Under the pieces are notes generated by a model. That model was given only the letters and a program-made list of their open reading frames with translations. It was not told the origin of the DNA and searched no databases. This document shows, in pieces, positions 32,945-41,485 of a stretch of DNA of 64,000 nt; the first letter of the stretch is position 1, and each line of letters starts with the position of its first letter. Where the stretch lies: assembly GCF_016446475.1 (NCBI RefSeq), contig NZ_JAEHFP010000010.1, positions 1 through 64,000 on the forward strand, in the 5' to 3' direction. The translations under genes were made by a program, and so were the position numbers. The stretch comes from Paracoccus binzhouensis (GTDB taxonomy: Bacteria; Pseudomonadota; Alphaproteobacteria; Rhodobacterales; Rhodobacteraceae).

Positions 32945-33226
32945 ATGCATCCCGATCCCGCCGTTCTGCCGCCGCGCTACCTACGCACGAAAGAGGCGGC
33001 TGCATTTCTCAGCCTGTCCGCCAGGACACTCGAGAAACACCGCACCTACGGTACTGGTCCCGCCTATCACAAGCTCGGCGGGCGCGTCGTCTATTCCGTC
33101 GATGATCTCAAAGCCTGGGCCGACCGCGGCGCGGTGACCTCCACCACCGATCCGCGCGGCCAGCTGGTTCCGCCCAAGCGGCAGATGCCGCCGGCCTCAC
33201 CGCGGGCGGTTCGCTCCGCCCGCTGA
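32945..33226 (+). CDS. rdfS: RdfS-like excisionase / MerR-type HTH protein
   Basis: A 93-aa protein with an HTH_17 (MerR/excisionase-type) winged helix: RYLRTKEAAAFLSLSARTLEKHRTYGTGPAYHKLGGRVVYSVDDLKAWADRG (about residues 11-62), then a basic Pro/Arg tail. In ICEMlSym(R7A) the matching protein RdfS is the recombination directionality factor that drives excision by IntS and is also needed for transfer genes. It starts 140 bases after the fseA-like gene, the expected FseA-controlled promoter position, and overlaps repA by one base. The integrase it would partner is not in the window. Confidence 0.8.
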   Translation: MHPDPAVLPPRYLRTKEAAAFLSLSARTLEKHRTYGTGPAYHKLGGRVVYSVDDLKAWADRGAVTSTTDPRGQLVPPKRQMPPASPRAVRSAR

Positions 33227-34386
33227 TGACAGGACGGCGTCGAACCCTGTCGGAGCGCGGGCAGCTCGATCTGTTCAGAGCGCTTCCGGGAGATTTCGCG
33301 CCACGAGACGCGCAGGATCTCATGGCCTATCCCTTCTTCTCCCTTTCAAAGTCCCATCGCGTTGCGCCGATCGACTTCAGCGCGGGAGCCGTCTCGATCC
33401 GCGTCGAGGCGGTCCCCGATCACGGGATGGCGACCATCTGGGACGCCGACATCCTGATCTGGGCCGCGAGCCAGATCGTGGAGGCACGCGATGCCGGACT
33501 GCGAACCTCGCGGCTCATGATGGCGACGCCCTACGAGATTCTCACCTTCATCGGCCGCGGCACCAGCCTGCGAGACTACCGGCGCCTGAAGGCCGCACTG
33601 GACCGGCTGCAATCCACAACGATATCGACCACGCTGCGTCAGACGGCCAAAGGACGCCGCCACCGCTTCTCCTGGATCAACGAGTGGCAGGAGCGAACCA
33701 ACCGCAACGGCCGACCCGACGGCGTCGAGATGATCGTCCCGGACTGGTTCTACCAGGCCGTCCTCGACGATGCGCTCATCCTCACGATCGACAGGGCCTA
33801 TTTCGATTTGACGGGCGGACTCGAACGCTGGCTCTACCGTCTCGTCCGCAAGCATGGCGGCCGGCAGAAGGACGGCTGGCGCTTCGACTTCCGCCACCTT
33901 CACCAGAAATCGGGCAGTCTGTCGCCGTTCAAGCGCTTCGCCTTCGAGCTGCGCGACATCATTCGGCGCCAGCCGCTCCCCGGCTACACGCTGTTCACCG
34001 AGATCGAACACGGCGGCCGGATGTTGCTGGCCTTCGAGCGCAGCCCAGCCTGTGGAAAACCTGTGGATGGCCTCGTGCCATCGGGAACCCGGACTACCGT
34101 GCTATCGGGAACCCGGGGCTCGTGCTATCGGGAACCCAAACAGGGCGTAACGCACGGAAATCGCGTCGAAAATCGCGCCCTTAACTTAGAGTCTAACAAA
34201 GAATCTAACTTTGAAGAGCGCAGACGCGATGTGCAAAAGCTCATCGTGAAGGTCGGCAATGCGCTGAAAGTGACGTCCGGCGACAAGCGCCAGACGCTGG
34301 ATCGGAACGCCTCCGCCGACACTCCCGCAGCCCGTCAGCGCACCCCCACGACGTCTTCCGGCGATCGCTCCGGAGGCGCGTCATGA
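33226..34386 (+). CDS. repA: Replication initiator protein A
   Basis: A 386-aa RepA family initiator. Core features: DLMAYPFFSLSKSHRVAPIDF, DADILIWAASQIVEA, SRLMMATPYEILTFIGRGTSLRDYRRLKAALDRLQST and LYRLVRKHGGRQKDGWRFDFRHLHQKSGSLSPFKRFAFELRDI (winged-helix DNA-binding part). The domain ends near residue 280; the last 100 residues are low-complexity because the coding region there contains iteron-like repeats (three 17-mers) and an AT-rich patch. Such initiators in ICEs support replication of the excised circle. It overlaps parA by four bases. Confidence 0.88.
   Translation: MTGRRRTLSERGQLDLFRALPGDFAPRDAQDLMAYPFFSLSKSHRVAPIDFSAGAVSIRVEAVPDHGMATIWDADILIWAASQIVEARDAGLRTSRLMMATPYEILTFIGRGTSLRDYRRLKAALDRLQSTTISTTLRQTAKGRRHRFSWINEWQERTNRNGRPDGVEMIVPDWFYQAVLDDALILTIDRAYFDLTGGLERWLYRLVRKHGGRQKDGWRFDFRHLHQKSGSLSPFKRFAFELRDIIRRQPLPGYTLFTEIEHGGRMLLAFERSPACGKPVDGLVPSGTRTTVLSGTRGSCYREPKQGVTHGNRVENRALNLESNKESNFEERRRDVQKLIVKVGNALKVTSGDKRQTLDRNASADTPAARQRTPTTSSGDRSGGAS
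34051..34225 (+). other. Candidate origin of replication (oriV) within repA
   Basis: Two DnaA-box-like words (TGTGGAAAA at 34051-34059, TGTGGATGG at 34062-34070) come first. Then follow three near-identical 17-mers, CGTGC(C/T)ATCGGGAACCC, at 34074-34090, 34098-34114 and 34121-34137. After about 45 bases comes an AT-rich patch (about 34178-34215) with the near-repeat AGTCTAAC / AATCTAAC. DnaA boxes, iterons and an AT-rich unwinding element in this order are the usual parts of an iteron origin. The iteron spacing (24, then 23) breaks the codon phase, so the repeats are not just repeated peptide. Confidence 0.7.
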
Positions 34387-35036
34387 TCCTCGCCTTGCTC
34401 AATCAGAAGGGCGGCGTCGGGAAGACGACGCTGGCGCTCGCCATTGCGGGCGAATGGGCCATGCAAGGACGGCGGGTCATCCTCATCGACGCCGACCCGC
34501 AAGGCTCGGCGCTCGATTGGTCCGAGATGCGCGCTCGCGAGGGGTTGCCGCGCCTGTTCAGCGTGATCGGTCTCGCCCGAGACACACTGCATCGCGAAGC
34601 CCCCGCGCTTGCCAGGGATGCCGATCTCGTCGTCATCGATGGGCCGCCGCGTGTGGCCGGACTCATGCGCTCGGCGCTGCTGGCAACGGACATGGTGCTG
34701 ATCCCGGTGCAGCCGTCGCCCTTCGACGGCTGGGCGTCTGCGGAAATGCTGGCGCTGATCTCGGAGGCGCGCATCTACCGGCCGGAACTGGTGGCCCGCT
34801 TCGTCCTGAACCGATGCGGGGCGCGCACTGTGCTGGCGCGAGATACGGCCGAAATGCTCGCGGATCATGACCCACCGGCCCTGGCCAGTCGCATCGGTCA
34901 GCGCATTGCTTTCGCCGCCGCTGCGCAGTCCGGACGGATCGTCCGGGAACTCGACCATGAGAGCGCGGCCGCGCGCGAAATCTCGGCGCTGACGGCCGAG
35001 GTGGCGCATCTCGGCAGTCCCCGGAGCGCATCATGA
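34383..35036 (+). CDS. parA: ParA-family partition ATPase
   Basis: A 217-aa ParA/MinD-type ATPase with a deviant Walker A at the very start (MILALLNQKGGVGKTTLALAIAG), Walker A' LIDADPQGSALDW and Walker B DLVVIDGPPR. The short N-terminus without HTH matches the ParA/VirC1-like form that sits beside repA in ICEs and plasmids; it could stabilise the excised element or help relaxosome assembly. It overlaps repA and the next RHH gene by four bases each, so the three are translationally coupled. Confidence 0.9.
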   Translation: MILALLNQKGGVGKTTLALAIAGEWAMQGRRVILIDADPQGSALDWSEMRAREGLPRLFSVIGLARDTLHREAPALARDADLVVIDGPPRVAGLMRSALLATDMVLIPVQPSPFDGWASAEMLALISEARIYRPELVARFVLNRCGARTVLARDTAEMLADHDPPALASRIGQRIAFAAAAQSGRIVRELDHESAAAREISALTAEVAHLGSPRSAS

Positions 35037-35281
35037 GCGCCCGGACAAACCGGAAGGGCTTCGCGACCCGTCCCGCCGATCCCGAACAATGGATCAAGGC
35101 CGGACCGCTCCCGAAAGGCGGCGATGCGACCACGAATACCGCCCGGCTGACCATCGACGTGACGCCCGAGTTGCGGGGACGGATCAAGATCGCCGCCTTC
35201 CGGCGCGGTACGACCGTCGCCGACATGCTGCGCGATCTCCTCGCGCGGGAATTCCCCCCAACCAGCGGAGATGGCGAATGA
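35033..35281 (+). CDS. Ribbon-helix-helix protein, partner of ParA
   Basis: An 82-aa protein with a basic, flexible N-terminus and a C-terminal RHH fold (ARLTIDVTPELRGRIKIAAFRRGTTVADMLRDLLAREF, about residues 37-73), as in ParG-type centromere-binding proteins. Its position directly after parA and the overlap on both sides suggest it is the DNA-binding partner of ParA. The binding site is not identified; the repeats in repA or upstream of rlxS are candidates. Confidence 0.78.
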   Translation: MSARTNRKGFATRPADPEQWIKAGPLPKGGDATTNTARLTIDVTPELRGRIKIAAFRRGTTVADMLRDLLAREFPPTSGDGE

Positions 35282-35787
35282 CCCCAAGCACGACACACAG
35301 TCAGGCTCGCTCTGCGCACATGGCCGACCGGTTCACTCGTGTTGAGCTGATCTGGGTCGAGAAGTCGGTCGAACACTGGATCAGGTTCGGCATGGCTGTG
35401 CGTGAGGAGATCCTGGACCGCCGCCGGCGTGTCCTTACTTTCCGGCCGAGCTCCAGTTTCGCGCTCGTTCGCTGGGCCGCCAACGAGCATGGGACCATCG
35501 AGTCCCGGCTCGACATCCTGCGCACCCCGCGAGCGGGTGAAGCCTATCAGACCGTGCCGCTCGTCGATCCCGGCGGTGTCCTTCTCCTGCGAACCCATGG
35601 CTGGCCCAAGGTTGAACGTACCCTTCAGATCATCGACGCGATCGAAGCGGCGGGTATCGATGCGGTGGAGGTTTCGCCCGATCACTGGCGGCACGTCCAC
35701 AACCGGCTGGCCGCCGGCGAGCGGCCGCGTCCCTATGCGCCAGCCCAGCACCGCGCCTGGCTGAAACGGCGGAGCGTCCAGCCATGA
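35278..35787 (+). CDS. DUF2840 protein
   Basis: A 169-aa DUF2840 protein: DRFTRVELIWVEKSVEHWIRFG, VLTFRPSSSFALVRWAANEHGT, SRLDILR, then GGVLLLRTHGWPKVERTLQIIDAIEAAGIDAVEVSPDHWRHVHNRLAAGE. DUF2840 genes are nearly always found just before traF in this transfer family, and the function is unknown. A second Met 14 codons in (MADRFTR) is a likely alternative start; the first is coupled to the preceding gene. It overlaps traF by four bases. Confidence 0.85.
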   Translation: MTPSTTHSQARSAHMADRFTRVELIWVEKSVEHWIRFGMAVREEILDRRRRVLTFRPSSSFALVRWAANEHGTIESRLDILRTPRAGEAYQTVPLVDPGGVLLLRTHGWPKVERTLQIIDAIEAAGIDAVEVSPDHWRHVHNRLAAGERPRPYAPAQHRAWLKRRSVQP

Positions 35788-36329
35788 GCCGCCGCGCCAT
35801 TGTCTGGGCCATGGCGACGGCGGGCGCGCTGATCGTCGCGCCGCATCTGACCGGCCACGGTCCCCGCTTCATCTGGAATGCCTCGGCCAGCGCGCCGATC
35901 GGCCTCTATTCCGTTCGCCCTGTGGGGCGGCTCGAGGTCGGCGATCTTGTCGCGGTGATGCCACCGGACGATCTCTCGGGCTTCCTCGACGCCCGCGGCT
36001 ATCTCCCGCGCGGCGTTCCCCTGATCAAGCGCGTTCTGGCGCTCCCCGGCACGCAAGTGTGCCGGAATGGCGCTCAGATCACGGCTTACGATCACGCCTA
36101 TGGCGAAGCCCGCGAACGCGACAGCCGGGGCCGCCAACTGCCTTCCTGGCAGGGCTGCCGGGTGATCTCCAATGGCGAAGTGTTCCTGATGAACTGGGAC
36201 ACCGAAGACAGCATGGACGGCCGGTATTTCGGGCCGCTCCCCCTCGCATCCGTCACTGCGCGCGTCGTGCCGATCTGGATCGACGGGAGCGGCGACGGCC
36301 GCCTCGAACGGCAGGCGTCAACGCGGTGA
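35784..36329 (+). CDS. traF: TraF, S26-family conjugation peptidase
   Basis: A 181-aa signal-peptidase-like (S26) protein. An N-terminal membrane helix (AIVWAMATAGALIVAPHL) is followed by ASAPIGLYSVRP with the catalytic Ser of the SxPxGLY motif, and PLIKRVLALPGTQV with the general-base Lys. TraF processes the TrbC pilin into its cyclic form, so it belongs to the mating-pair system downstream even though it is 6 kb away. EVFLMNWDTEDSMDGRYFGPLP is the usual C-terminal block. Confidence 0.9.
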   Translation: MSRRAIVWAMATAGALIVAPHLTGHGPRFIWNASASAPIGLYSVRPVGRLEVGDLVAVMPPDDLSGFLDARGYLPRGVPLIKRVLALPGTQVCRNGAQITAYDHAYGEARERDSRGRQLPSWQGCRVISNGEVFLMNWDTEDSMDGRYFGPLPLASVTARVVPIWIDGSGDGRLERQASTR

Positions 36330-36397
36330 ACGCCTGCTCGGGAGCGGACATGTCGCCCGTTCCCGGCCCACTCCGCCGCACAGGAAAGGAAAATGCC

Positions 36398-36736
36398 ATG
36401 CCGCAAATCGGTGAGTTCACCCGGCAGAAATCCGGCTTCTCCGGCCGCATCCAGACCCTCACGCTCGACAGCGAGATCGCCATCGTCGCGGTCGATGCCG
36501 CAGGAGTCGAGAACGCGCCCGATCATCGTGTTCATCTCGGCTCGGATGACTCCGGACCCGAGGTCGGCGCCGCCTGGTCGCGCACGGGCGAGAAAGCCGG
36601 AGACTATCTCTCGGTGCTGATCGACGATCCCGCCCTGCCGCATCCGATGCGCGCCGCCCTGTTCCAGAACGGCGCCGACGCGACGTCGTGGTCGCTGCAC
36701 TGGAGCCGCGCGCCAAGGCGCGACGGAAAGGACTGA
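36398..36736 (+). CDS. DUF736 protein (second copy)
   Basis: A 112-aa DUF736 protein (MPQIGEFTRQKSGFSGRIQTLTLDSEIAIVAV, GAAWSRTGEKAGDYLSVLIDDP, WSLHWSRAPRRDGKD). It keeps the family pattern of the copy at 30732 but is clearly diverged, so it is an old paralogue rather than a recent duplication. It lies between traF and the lytic transglycosylase, 3 bases before the latter, the standard location in this transfer family. ATG 36398 has AGGAAAGG upstream. Confidence 0.86.
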   Translation: MPQIGEFTRQKSGFSGRIQTLTLDSEIAIVAVDAAGVENAPDHRVHLGSDDSGPEVGAAWSRTGEKAGDYLSVLIDDPALPHPMRAALFQNGADATSWSLHWSRAPRRDGKD

Positions 36737-36739
36737 GCG

Positions 36740-37495
36740 ATGCCCCAGCTTCGCTTCCGGCGCCGCCAGGGTCATGCGTTCGGGCGGCTTCGCGTCGCCC
36801 GGCGCACTGTCTCACTTCTCCTTCTCGGCCTGTCGATCCCGTTCGCGTCTGTTGGACTGGCGCAGGTCTCGGCCGCACCCGCGGCTCAGGCCATTCTGCG
36901 CGATCCGAACGCCCAGTATGTCGCGGAAGCCTCGCTCCGCTTCGGCATTCCGGAGCACTGGATCCGCGCGGTGATGCGCGTCGAAAGCGCGGGCGATCTG
37001 CGGGCGGTGTCATCGGCCGGCGCGATGGGCCTGATGCAGATCATGCCCGACACCTGGGCCGGGCTGCGCTTGCGGCACCGGCTCGGCCGTGACCCCTTCG
37101 ATCGTCGCGACAATATTCTCGCGGGTGCGGCTTACTTGCGCGAGATGTTCGATCGCTACGGCAATATCGCGGCCATGCTGGCGGCTTATAATGCCGGACC
37201 GGGTCGCTACGACGAATACCTTTCCGACGGTCGCAATCTGCCCGCAGAGACGCGCGCCTATGTCGCGACCCTCGCGCCGATCTTGGGTGCGGATGGGCCG
37301 CCCGGCACGGCTTCTGTCACGCCCGCACCGCCGCCCGATTGGCGCGAGGCGCCGCTCTTCGTGGCGCGGGCCGGGAACCGCGATACTGCGCCCGATACGC
37401 AGCCGCAAAGCACCCGCGCTCTCGTTCCGGGAGCAGATCAGGGCGCTGCGGAAGGCATTTTCGTTGCCGCTCAAGTCACGGGTGATGCGCCATGA
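36740..37495 (+). CDS. Lytic transglycosylase (VirB1/TrbN-like)
   Basis: A 251-aa SLT-domain protein. The signal peptide is VSLLLLGLSIPFASVGLAQ (cleavage near AQA). The SLT domain (about residues 65-175) shows HWIRAVMRVESAGDLRAVSSAGAMGLMQIMPDTW with catalytic Glu in VES, and MLAAYNAGPGRYDEYL. It locally cuts peptidoglycan to let the Trb channel cross the wall. The C-terminal third is Pro/Ala-rich and likely disordered. It is the last gene before the candidate oriT. Confidence 0.9.
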   Translation: MPQLRFRRRQGHAFGRLRVARRTVSLLLLGLSIPFASVGLAQVSAAPAAQAILRDPNAQYVAEASLRFGIPEHWIRAVMRVESAGDLRAVSSAGAMGLMQIMPDTWAGLRLRHRLGRDPFDRRDNILAGAAYLREMFDRYGNIAAMLAAYNAGPGRYDEYLSDGRNLPAETRAYVATLAPILGADGPPGTASVTPAPPPDWREAPLFVARAGNRDTAPDTQPQSTRALVPGADQGAAEGIFVAAQVTGDAP

Positions 37496-37597
37496 CCGGC
37501 CGAACGCTCCATCGTGCTCTGGCGAGCATTTGCGCATCATGGAGGGCGAAGGGGTCGGGTGCGGGCACCACGACCGGACGATGGCAGGATAAAAGGC

Positions 37598-37730
37598 CGC
37601 ACATTGTGGGCCGGGCGGTCGGTTGTTTTTATTGGGTTTTCCAGCGCGTTTCACACATTGCGGCGTCTCAGCGCAATGTGCCGGAACTGTTTACCTGCCC
37701 GGAATTGCTCGGCTTTTCGCACATTGTGGG
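37598..37730. other. Candidate origin of transfer (oriT) repeats
   Basis: The 243-base gap upstream of the relaxase holds two exact copies of CGCACATTGTGGG (37598-37610 and 37718-37730), 120 bases apart. Between them is a perfect 9-bp inverted repeat, CACATTGCG (37654-37662) / CGCAATGTG (37672-37680). All four share CACATTG(T/C)G. Repeats framing a hairpin just before a relaxase gene are typical of oriT. The nic site is not identified. Confidence 0.65.
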
Positions 37731-37738
37731 GCAGGGCC

Positions 37739-39478
37739 ATGGCCGGTGAGCGCGAGTTTCGCATCCGCCCTGGCCGCATCCGCTCGACACGGGCACAGCA
37801 TGTGCGTCCCTTCATCGCCCAGGCACTCGCGGCGGCCAAGAAGGCCGGGGGAACGGTGTCGCGCACCGGTCGCGTTACTTCCGGGGACCGCTCGCGCTTC
37901 GGGCATGGGCAGCGGGCCAGCATTCTGGCCAATCGATTCATCACCGCCCGGTCGCGGGGCGCCGTGGTCAAGGCGCGCGTCGTGCGCCATGCCGGTCGCG
38001 CCGCGCCCCTGGGCACGCATCTCGATTACCTGAGCCGCGACGGCGTGACCCGGGACGGGGAGAAGGCTCGTCTGTTCGGGCCGGAGACGGAGGCTGCCGA
38101 CGGGCGGTCCTTCGCCGAGCGCTGCGGCGATGATCGACATCACTTCCGCTTCATCGTCTCACCCGACGACGCGCTCGAGATGTCGGATCTCAAATCCTTC
38201 ACGCGCGATCTCGTCGGGCAGATGGAAAAGGACCTCGGCACGCGTCTCGATTGGGTGGCCGTCGATCATTGGAACACCGAGCATCCCCATGTCCATCTGA
38301 TCGTCCGCGGCGTTCGCGACGACGGGCAGGACCTCGTGATCTCACGCGACTATATCAAGGAAGGGATGCGCGACCGGGCGCGCGATCTCATCACCATGGA
38401 ATTGGGGCCGCGCACCGATCACGACATCCGGCGCGCCCTCGAACGGCAGATCGAGGCGGAGCGCTGGACCCAACTCGACCGCCAACTCGTCCGTGATGCC
38501 CGCGATGTTGGTGCGATCGACCTGGCGCCGCATCCCGAACGCCAGCCAGATGAATACCAGGCCCTTAAAATCGGGCGGCTCCGGAAGCTGGAATCGCTCG
38601 GCCTCGCCGAGCAGGTCGGCCCCGGGCAATGGTCGATCAGCCAGGATGCCGAGGCAACGCTGCGCCAATTGGGAGAGCGCGGTGACATTATCAAGCGCAT
38701 GCACCGGGCTCTGACCGAGAAGGGGATCGAGCGTGGCGCCGCAGGTTATGTGCTTGCCGCCGAGAGTCTCGATACCCCGGTCATCGGCCGGCTGGTCGAG
38801 CGTGGGCTCGATGACGAGCTGAAAGGGACTGCCTATGCGGTGGTCGATGGCGTCGATGGCCGAACCCATCACATCAAGCTGCCCGATCTTGATGCCGCGG
38901 GTGACAGCGCTCCCGGATCGATCGTCGAGCTTCGCAGCTTCGACGATGCGAGAGGGCAGCGCCGCGTGGCGATCGCCGTCCGCTCCGATCTCGACCTGCA
39001 AGGCCAGATCTCGGCGTCCGGCGCGACCTGGCTGGACCGGCAGGCCGTCGCGCGCGAGCGGATCGATGTTTCCTCCGGTGGCTTCGGCGCCGAGGTTCGC
39101 GAAGCGATGGATTGCCGCGCCGAGCGCCTTCTGCAGGAAGGGCTGGCGGAGCGTCAGGGGCGACGCATCGTCTTCAGCCGCAACCTGATCGACACGCTGC
39201 GGCGCCGCGAACTCGACGCGCTCGGCGGCAAGCTGGCGGATGAGACCGGCCTGCCTTTCAACCGGGCCGCCGGCGGCGAATATGTCTCCGGCACCTACCG
39301 GCAGCGACTGGCGCTGGCATCCGGCCGCTTCGCCATGATCGACGACGGCCTCGGCTTCCAGCTCGTGCCCTGGTCCCCTTCGCTCGAGAAGAATCTCGGC
39401 CGCCACGTCTCGGGCGTCGCGCGGGGCGATGGCGGCATCGACTGGAGTTTCGGCCGCAAACGGGGCCTCGGGCTCTGA
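37739..39478 (+). CDS. rlxS: Relaxase RlxS (VirD2-like with DUF3363)
   Basis: A 579-aa relaxase/mobilisation protein with a C-terminal DUF3363 domain. The N-terminal domain has HLDYLSRDGVTRDG and the metal-binding histidine motif EHPHVHLIVRGV (about residue 181), which with an N-terminal Tyr (YLSRDG region) should nick at oriT. The DUF3363 part runs from about 300 (GIERGAAGYVLAAESLDTPVIGRLVERG to the end). Same family as RlxS of ICEMlSym(R7A). The start was taken at ATG 37739 just after the second 13-base repeat; the candidate oriT is immediately upstream. Confidence 0.88.
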   Translation: MAGEREFRIRPGRIRSTRAQHVRPFIAQALAAAKKAGGTVSRTGRVTSGDRSRFGHGQRASILANRFITARSRGAVVKARVVRHAGRAAPLGTHLDYLSRDGVTRDGEKARLFGPETEAADGRSFAERCGDDRHHFRFIVSPDDALEMSDLKSFTRDLVGQMEKDLGTRLDWVAVDHWNTEHPHVHLIVRGVRDDGQDLVISRDYIKEGMRDRARDLITMELGPRTDHDIRRALERQIEAERWTQLDRQLVRDARDVGAIDLAPHPERQPDEYQALKIGRLRKLESLGLAEQVGPGQWSISQDAEATLRQLGERGDIIKRMHRALTEKGIERGAAGYVLAAESLDTPVIGRLVERGLDDELKGTAYAVVDGVDGRTHHIKLPDLDAAGDSAPGSIVELRSFDDARGQRRVAIAVRSDLDLQGQISASGATWLDRQAVARERIDVSSGGFGAEVREAMDCRAERLLQEGLAERQGRRIVFSRNLIDTLRRRELDALGGKLADETGLPFNRAAGGEYVSGTYRQRLALASGRFAMIDDGLGFQLVPWSPSLEKNLGRHVSGVARGDGGIDWSFGRKRGLGL

Positions 39479-39499
39479 CACTCAAAGGAAGGAACCACC

Positions 39500-41485
39500 A
39501 TGTCCGCGACGAAAATTCTCTGGGGCCAGATCATCACCGTCTTTCTGATCGTCCTCGTCACGACATGGACGGCGACACAATACGTGGCATGGGAGCTTGG
39601 GTTTCAGGCGCAGCTCGGGTCGCCATGGTTCCGGGTCGGCGGTTGGCCGGTCTATTATCCGCCCGCGATCTTCTGGTGGTGGTATTTCTATGAAGCTTAT
39701 GCGCCGGGTATCTTTGCCACGGGTGGGATGATCGCGGCATCGGGCGGATTCATCGCCATTGCCGTCGCGATTGGTATGTCGGTCTGGCGAGCGCGGGAAG
39801 CACGGAACGCGGAAACCTATGGTTCCGCCCGATGGGCGCGACCCGATGAAGTCAAGGCCGCGGGACTCCTCGATCCCGATGGCGTCGTGCTCGGGCGCTT
39901 CGATCGCGCCTATCTTCGTCACGACGGGCCGGAGCATGTCCTGTGTTTCGCGCCGACACGGTCTGGCAAAGGCGTCGGCCTGGTGGTGCCCACGCTCCTG
40001 ACCTGGCCAGGGTCGGCGATCGTCCATGACATCAAGGGTGAGAACTGGCAGCTCACAGCGGGCTTTCGCGCCCGGCACGGCAGGGTGCTTCTGTTCGATC
40101 CGACCAATCCGGATTCGTCGGCCTATAATCCGCTGCTCGAGGTTCGGCGCGGTGAATGGGAGGTCCGCGACGTCCAGAACATCGCCGACATCCTGGTCGA
40201 TCCCGAAGGCAGTCTTGAGCGGCGCAATCACTGGGAAAAGACCAGTCATGCCTTGCTGGTCGGGGCCATCCTGCATGTCCTTTACGCCGAACCCGACAAG
40301 ACCCTTGCTGGCGTGGCCTCGTTCCTGTCCGACCCCAGGCGCACGATCGAAGCGACACTCGATGCGATGATGAAGACCGCGCATCTCGGTGAAGGCGGCC
40401 CGCATCCTGTCATTGCAAGCGCAGCGCGCGAACTCCTGAACAAATCCGACAATGAGCGCTCGGGCGTGCTCTCCACCGCCATGTCGTTCCTCGGTCTCTA
40501 TCGCGATCCCGTCGTCGCCGAGGTGACGCGCCGCTGTGACTGGCGCATCGCCGACCTGGTGGCGGGCGAAATGCCCACGACGCTCTACCTCGTCGTGCCG
40601 CCGTCCGACATCAATAGGACGAAGCCCCTTGTCCGCCTCATCCTCAATCAGGTCGGGCGCCGTCTGACCGAAGATTTGCAGACCGAGGCAGGTCGGCACC
40701 GGCTCCTGCTCATGCTCGACGAGTTTCCTGCTCTCGGTCGGCTCGACTTCTTCGAGAGCGCCCTGGCCTTCATGGCGGGCTACGGTCTCAAGAGCTTCCT
40801 GATCGCCCAGTCTCTGAACCAGATCGAGAAAGCCTACGGCCCGAACAATTCGATACTCGACAATTGCCATGTGCGCGTGAGCTTCGCCACCAACGACGAG
40901 CGAACAGCCAAGCGCGTGTCCGATGCGCTCGGCACGGCCACCGAAATGAAGGCAATGAAGAACTATGCCGGCCACAGGCTTTCGCCCTGGCTCGGGCACC
41001 TGATGGTCTCCCGCTCCGAGACGGCGCGCCAGTTGCTCACGCCCGGTGAAATCATGCAGCTTCCGCCCTCCGACGAGATAGTCATGCTGGCAGGCACCCC
41101 GCCGATCCGCGCGAAGAAGGCCCGCTATTTCGAGGATGTGCGCTTCAAGGAGCGTGTCCTCGCTCCCCCGGAAATGGTCCGATCCGACAATCCACAGTCC
41201 GACGACTGGAGCGCCTTGCCGGTGCCGCTGCGTCCGCTGTTCGATACGGCCACGAAGACGTCCGGCGATCCGGATGAAGATCCGACCGGCTCCGAGCGCC
41301 GGCATCAGCCGGAGTTGAGCCACGCCAATCCGATCGAGAAGAGGAAGCCAATCGAGAACGAGTTCGATCCACCTGATGAGGACGGTGAGGACGATGCAAC
41401 CCGCAGCCGGCGCCTCACGCAGGTGATGGGGCTGAACGTGGCGCGTCAGGTGAGCATGGATCCCGGTGACGGGATGGACCTCTGA
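39500..41485 (+). CDS. traG: TraG/VirD4 coupling protein
   Basis: A 661-aa type IV coupling ATPase that links relaxosome to the transfer channel. Two N-terminal membrane helices (IITVFLIVLVTTWTA; MIAASGGFIAIAVAIGMSV), then Walker A FAPTRSGKGVGLVVPTLL (about 150) and Walker B LLLMLDEFPALGRLD (about 405), and the RAKKARYFED block near the end. The C-terminal 80 residues are acidic and Pro-rich. Full length for the family. It overlaps the next gene by one base (TGATG). Confidence 0.93.
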   Translation: MSATKILWGQIITVFLIVLVTTWTATQYVAWELGFQAQLGSPWFRVGGWPVYYPPAIFWWWYFYEAYAPGIFATGGMIAASGGFIAIAVAIGMSVWRAREARNAETYGSARWARPDEVKAAGLLDPDGVVLGRFDRAYLRHDGPEHVLCFAPTRSGKGVGLVVPTLLTWPGSAIVHDIKGENWQLTAGFRARHGRVLLFDPTNPDSSAYNPLLEVRRGEWEVRDVQNIADILVDPEGSLERRNHWEKTSHALLVGAILHVLYAEPDKTLAGVASFLSDPRRTIEATLDAMMKTAHLGEGGPHPVIASAARELLNKSDNERSGVLSTAMSFLGLYRDPVVAEVTRRCDWRIADLVAGEMPTTLYLVVPPSDINRTKPLVRLILNQVGRRLTEDLQTEAGRHRLLLMLDEFPALGRLDFFESALAFMAGYGLKSFLIAQSLNQIEKAYGPNNSILDNCHVRVSFATNDERTAKRVSDALGTATEMKAMKNYAGHRLSPWLGHLMVSRSETARQLLTPGEIMQLPPSDEIVMLAGTPPIRAKKARYFEDVRFKERVLAPPEMVRSDNPQSDDWSALPVPLRPLFDTATKTSGDPDEDPTGSERRHQPELSHANPIEKRKPIENEFDPPDEDGEDDATRSRRLTQVMGLNVARQVSMDPGDGMDL

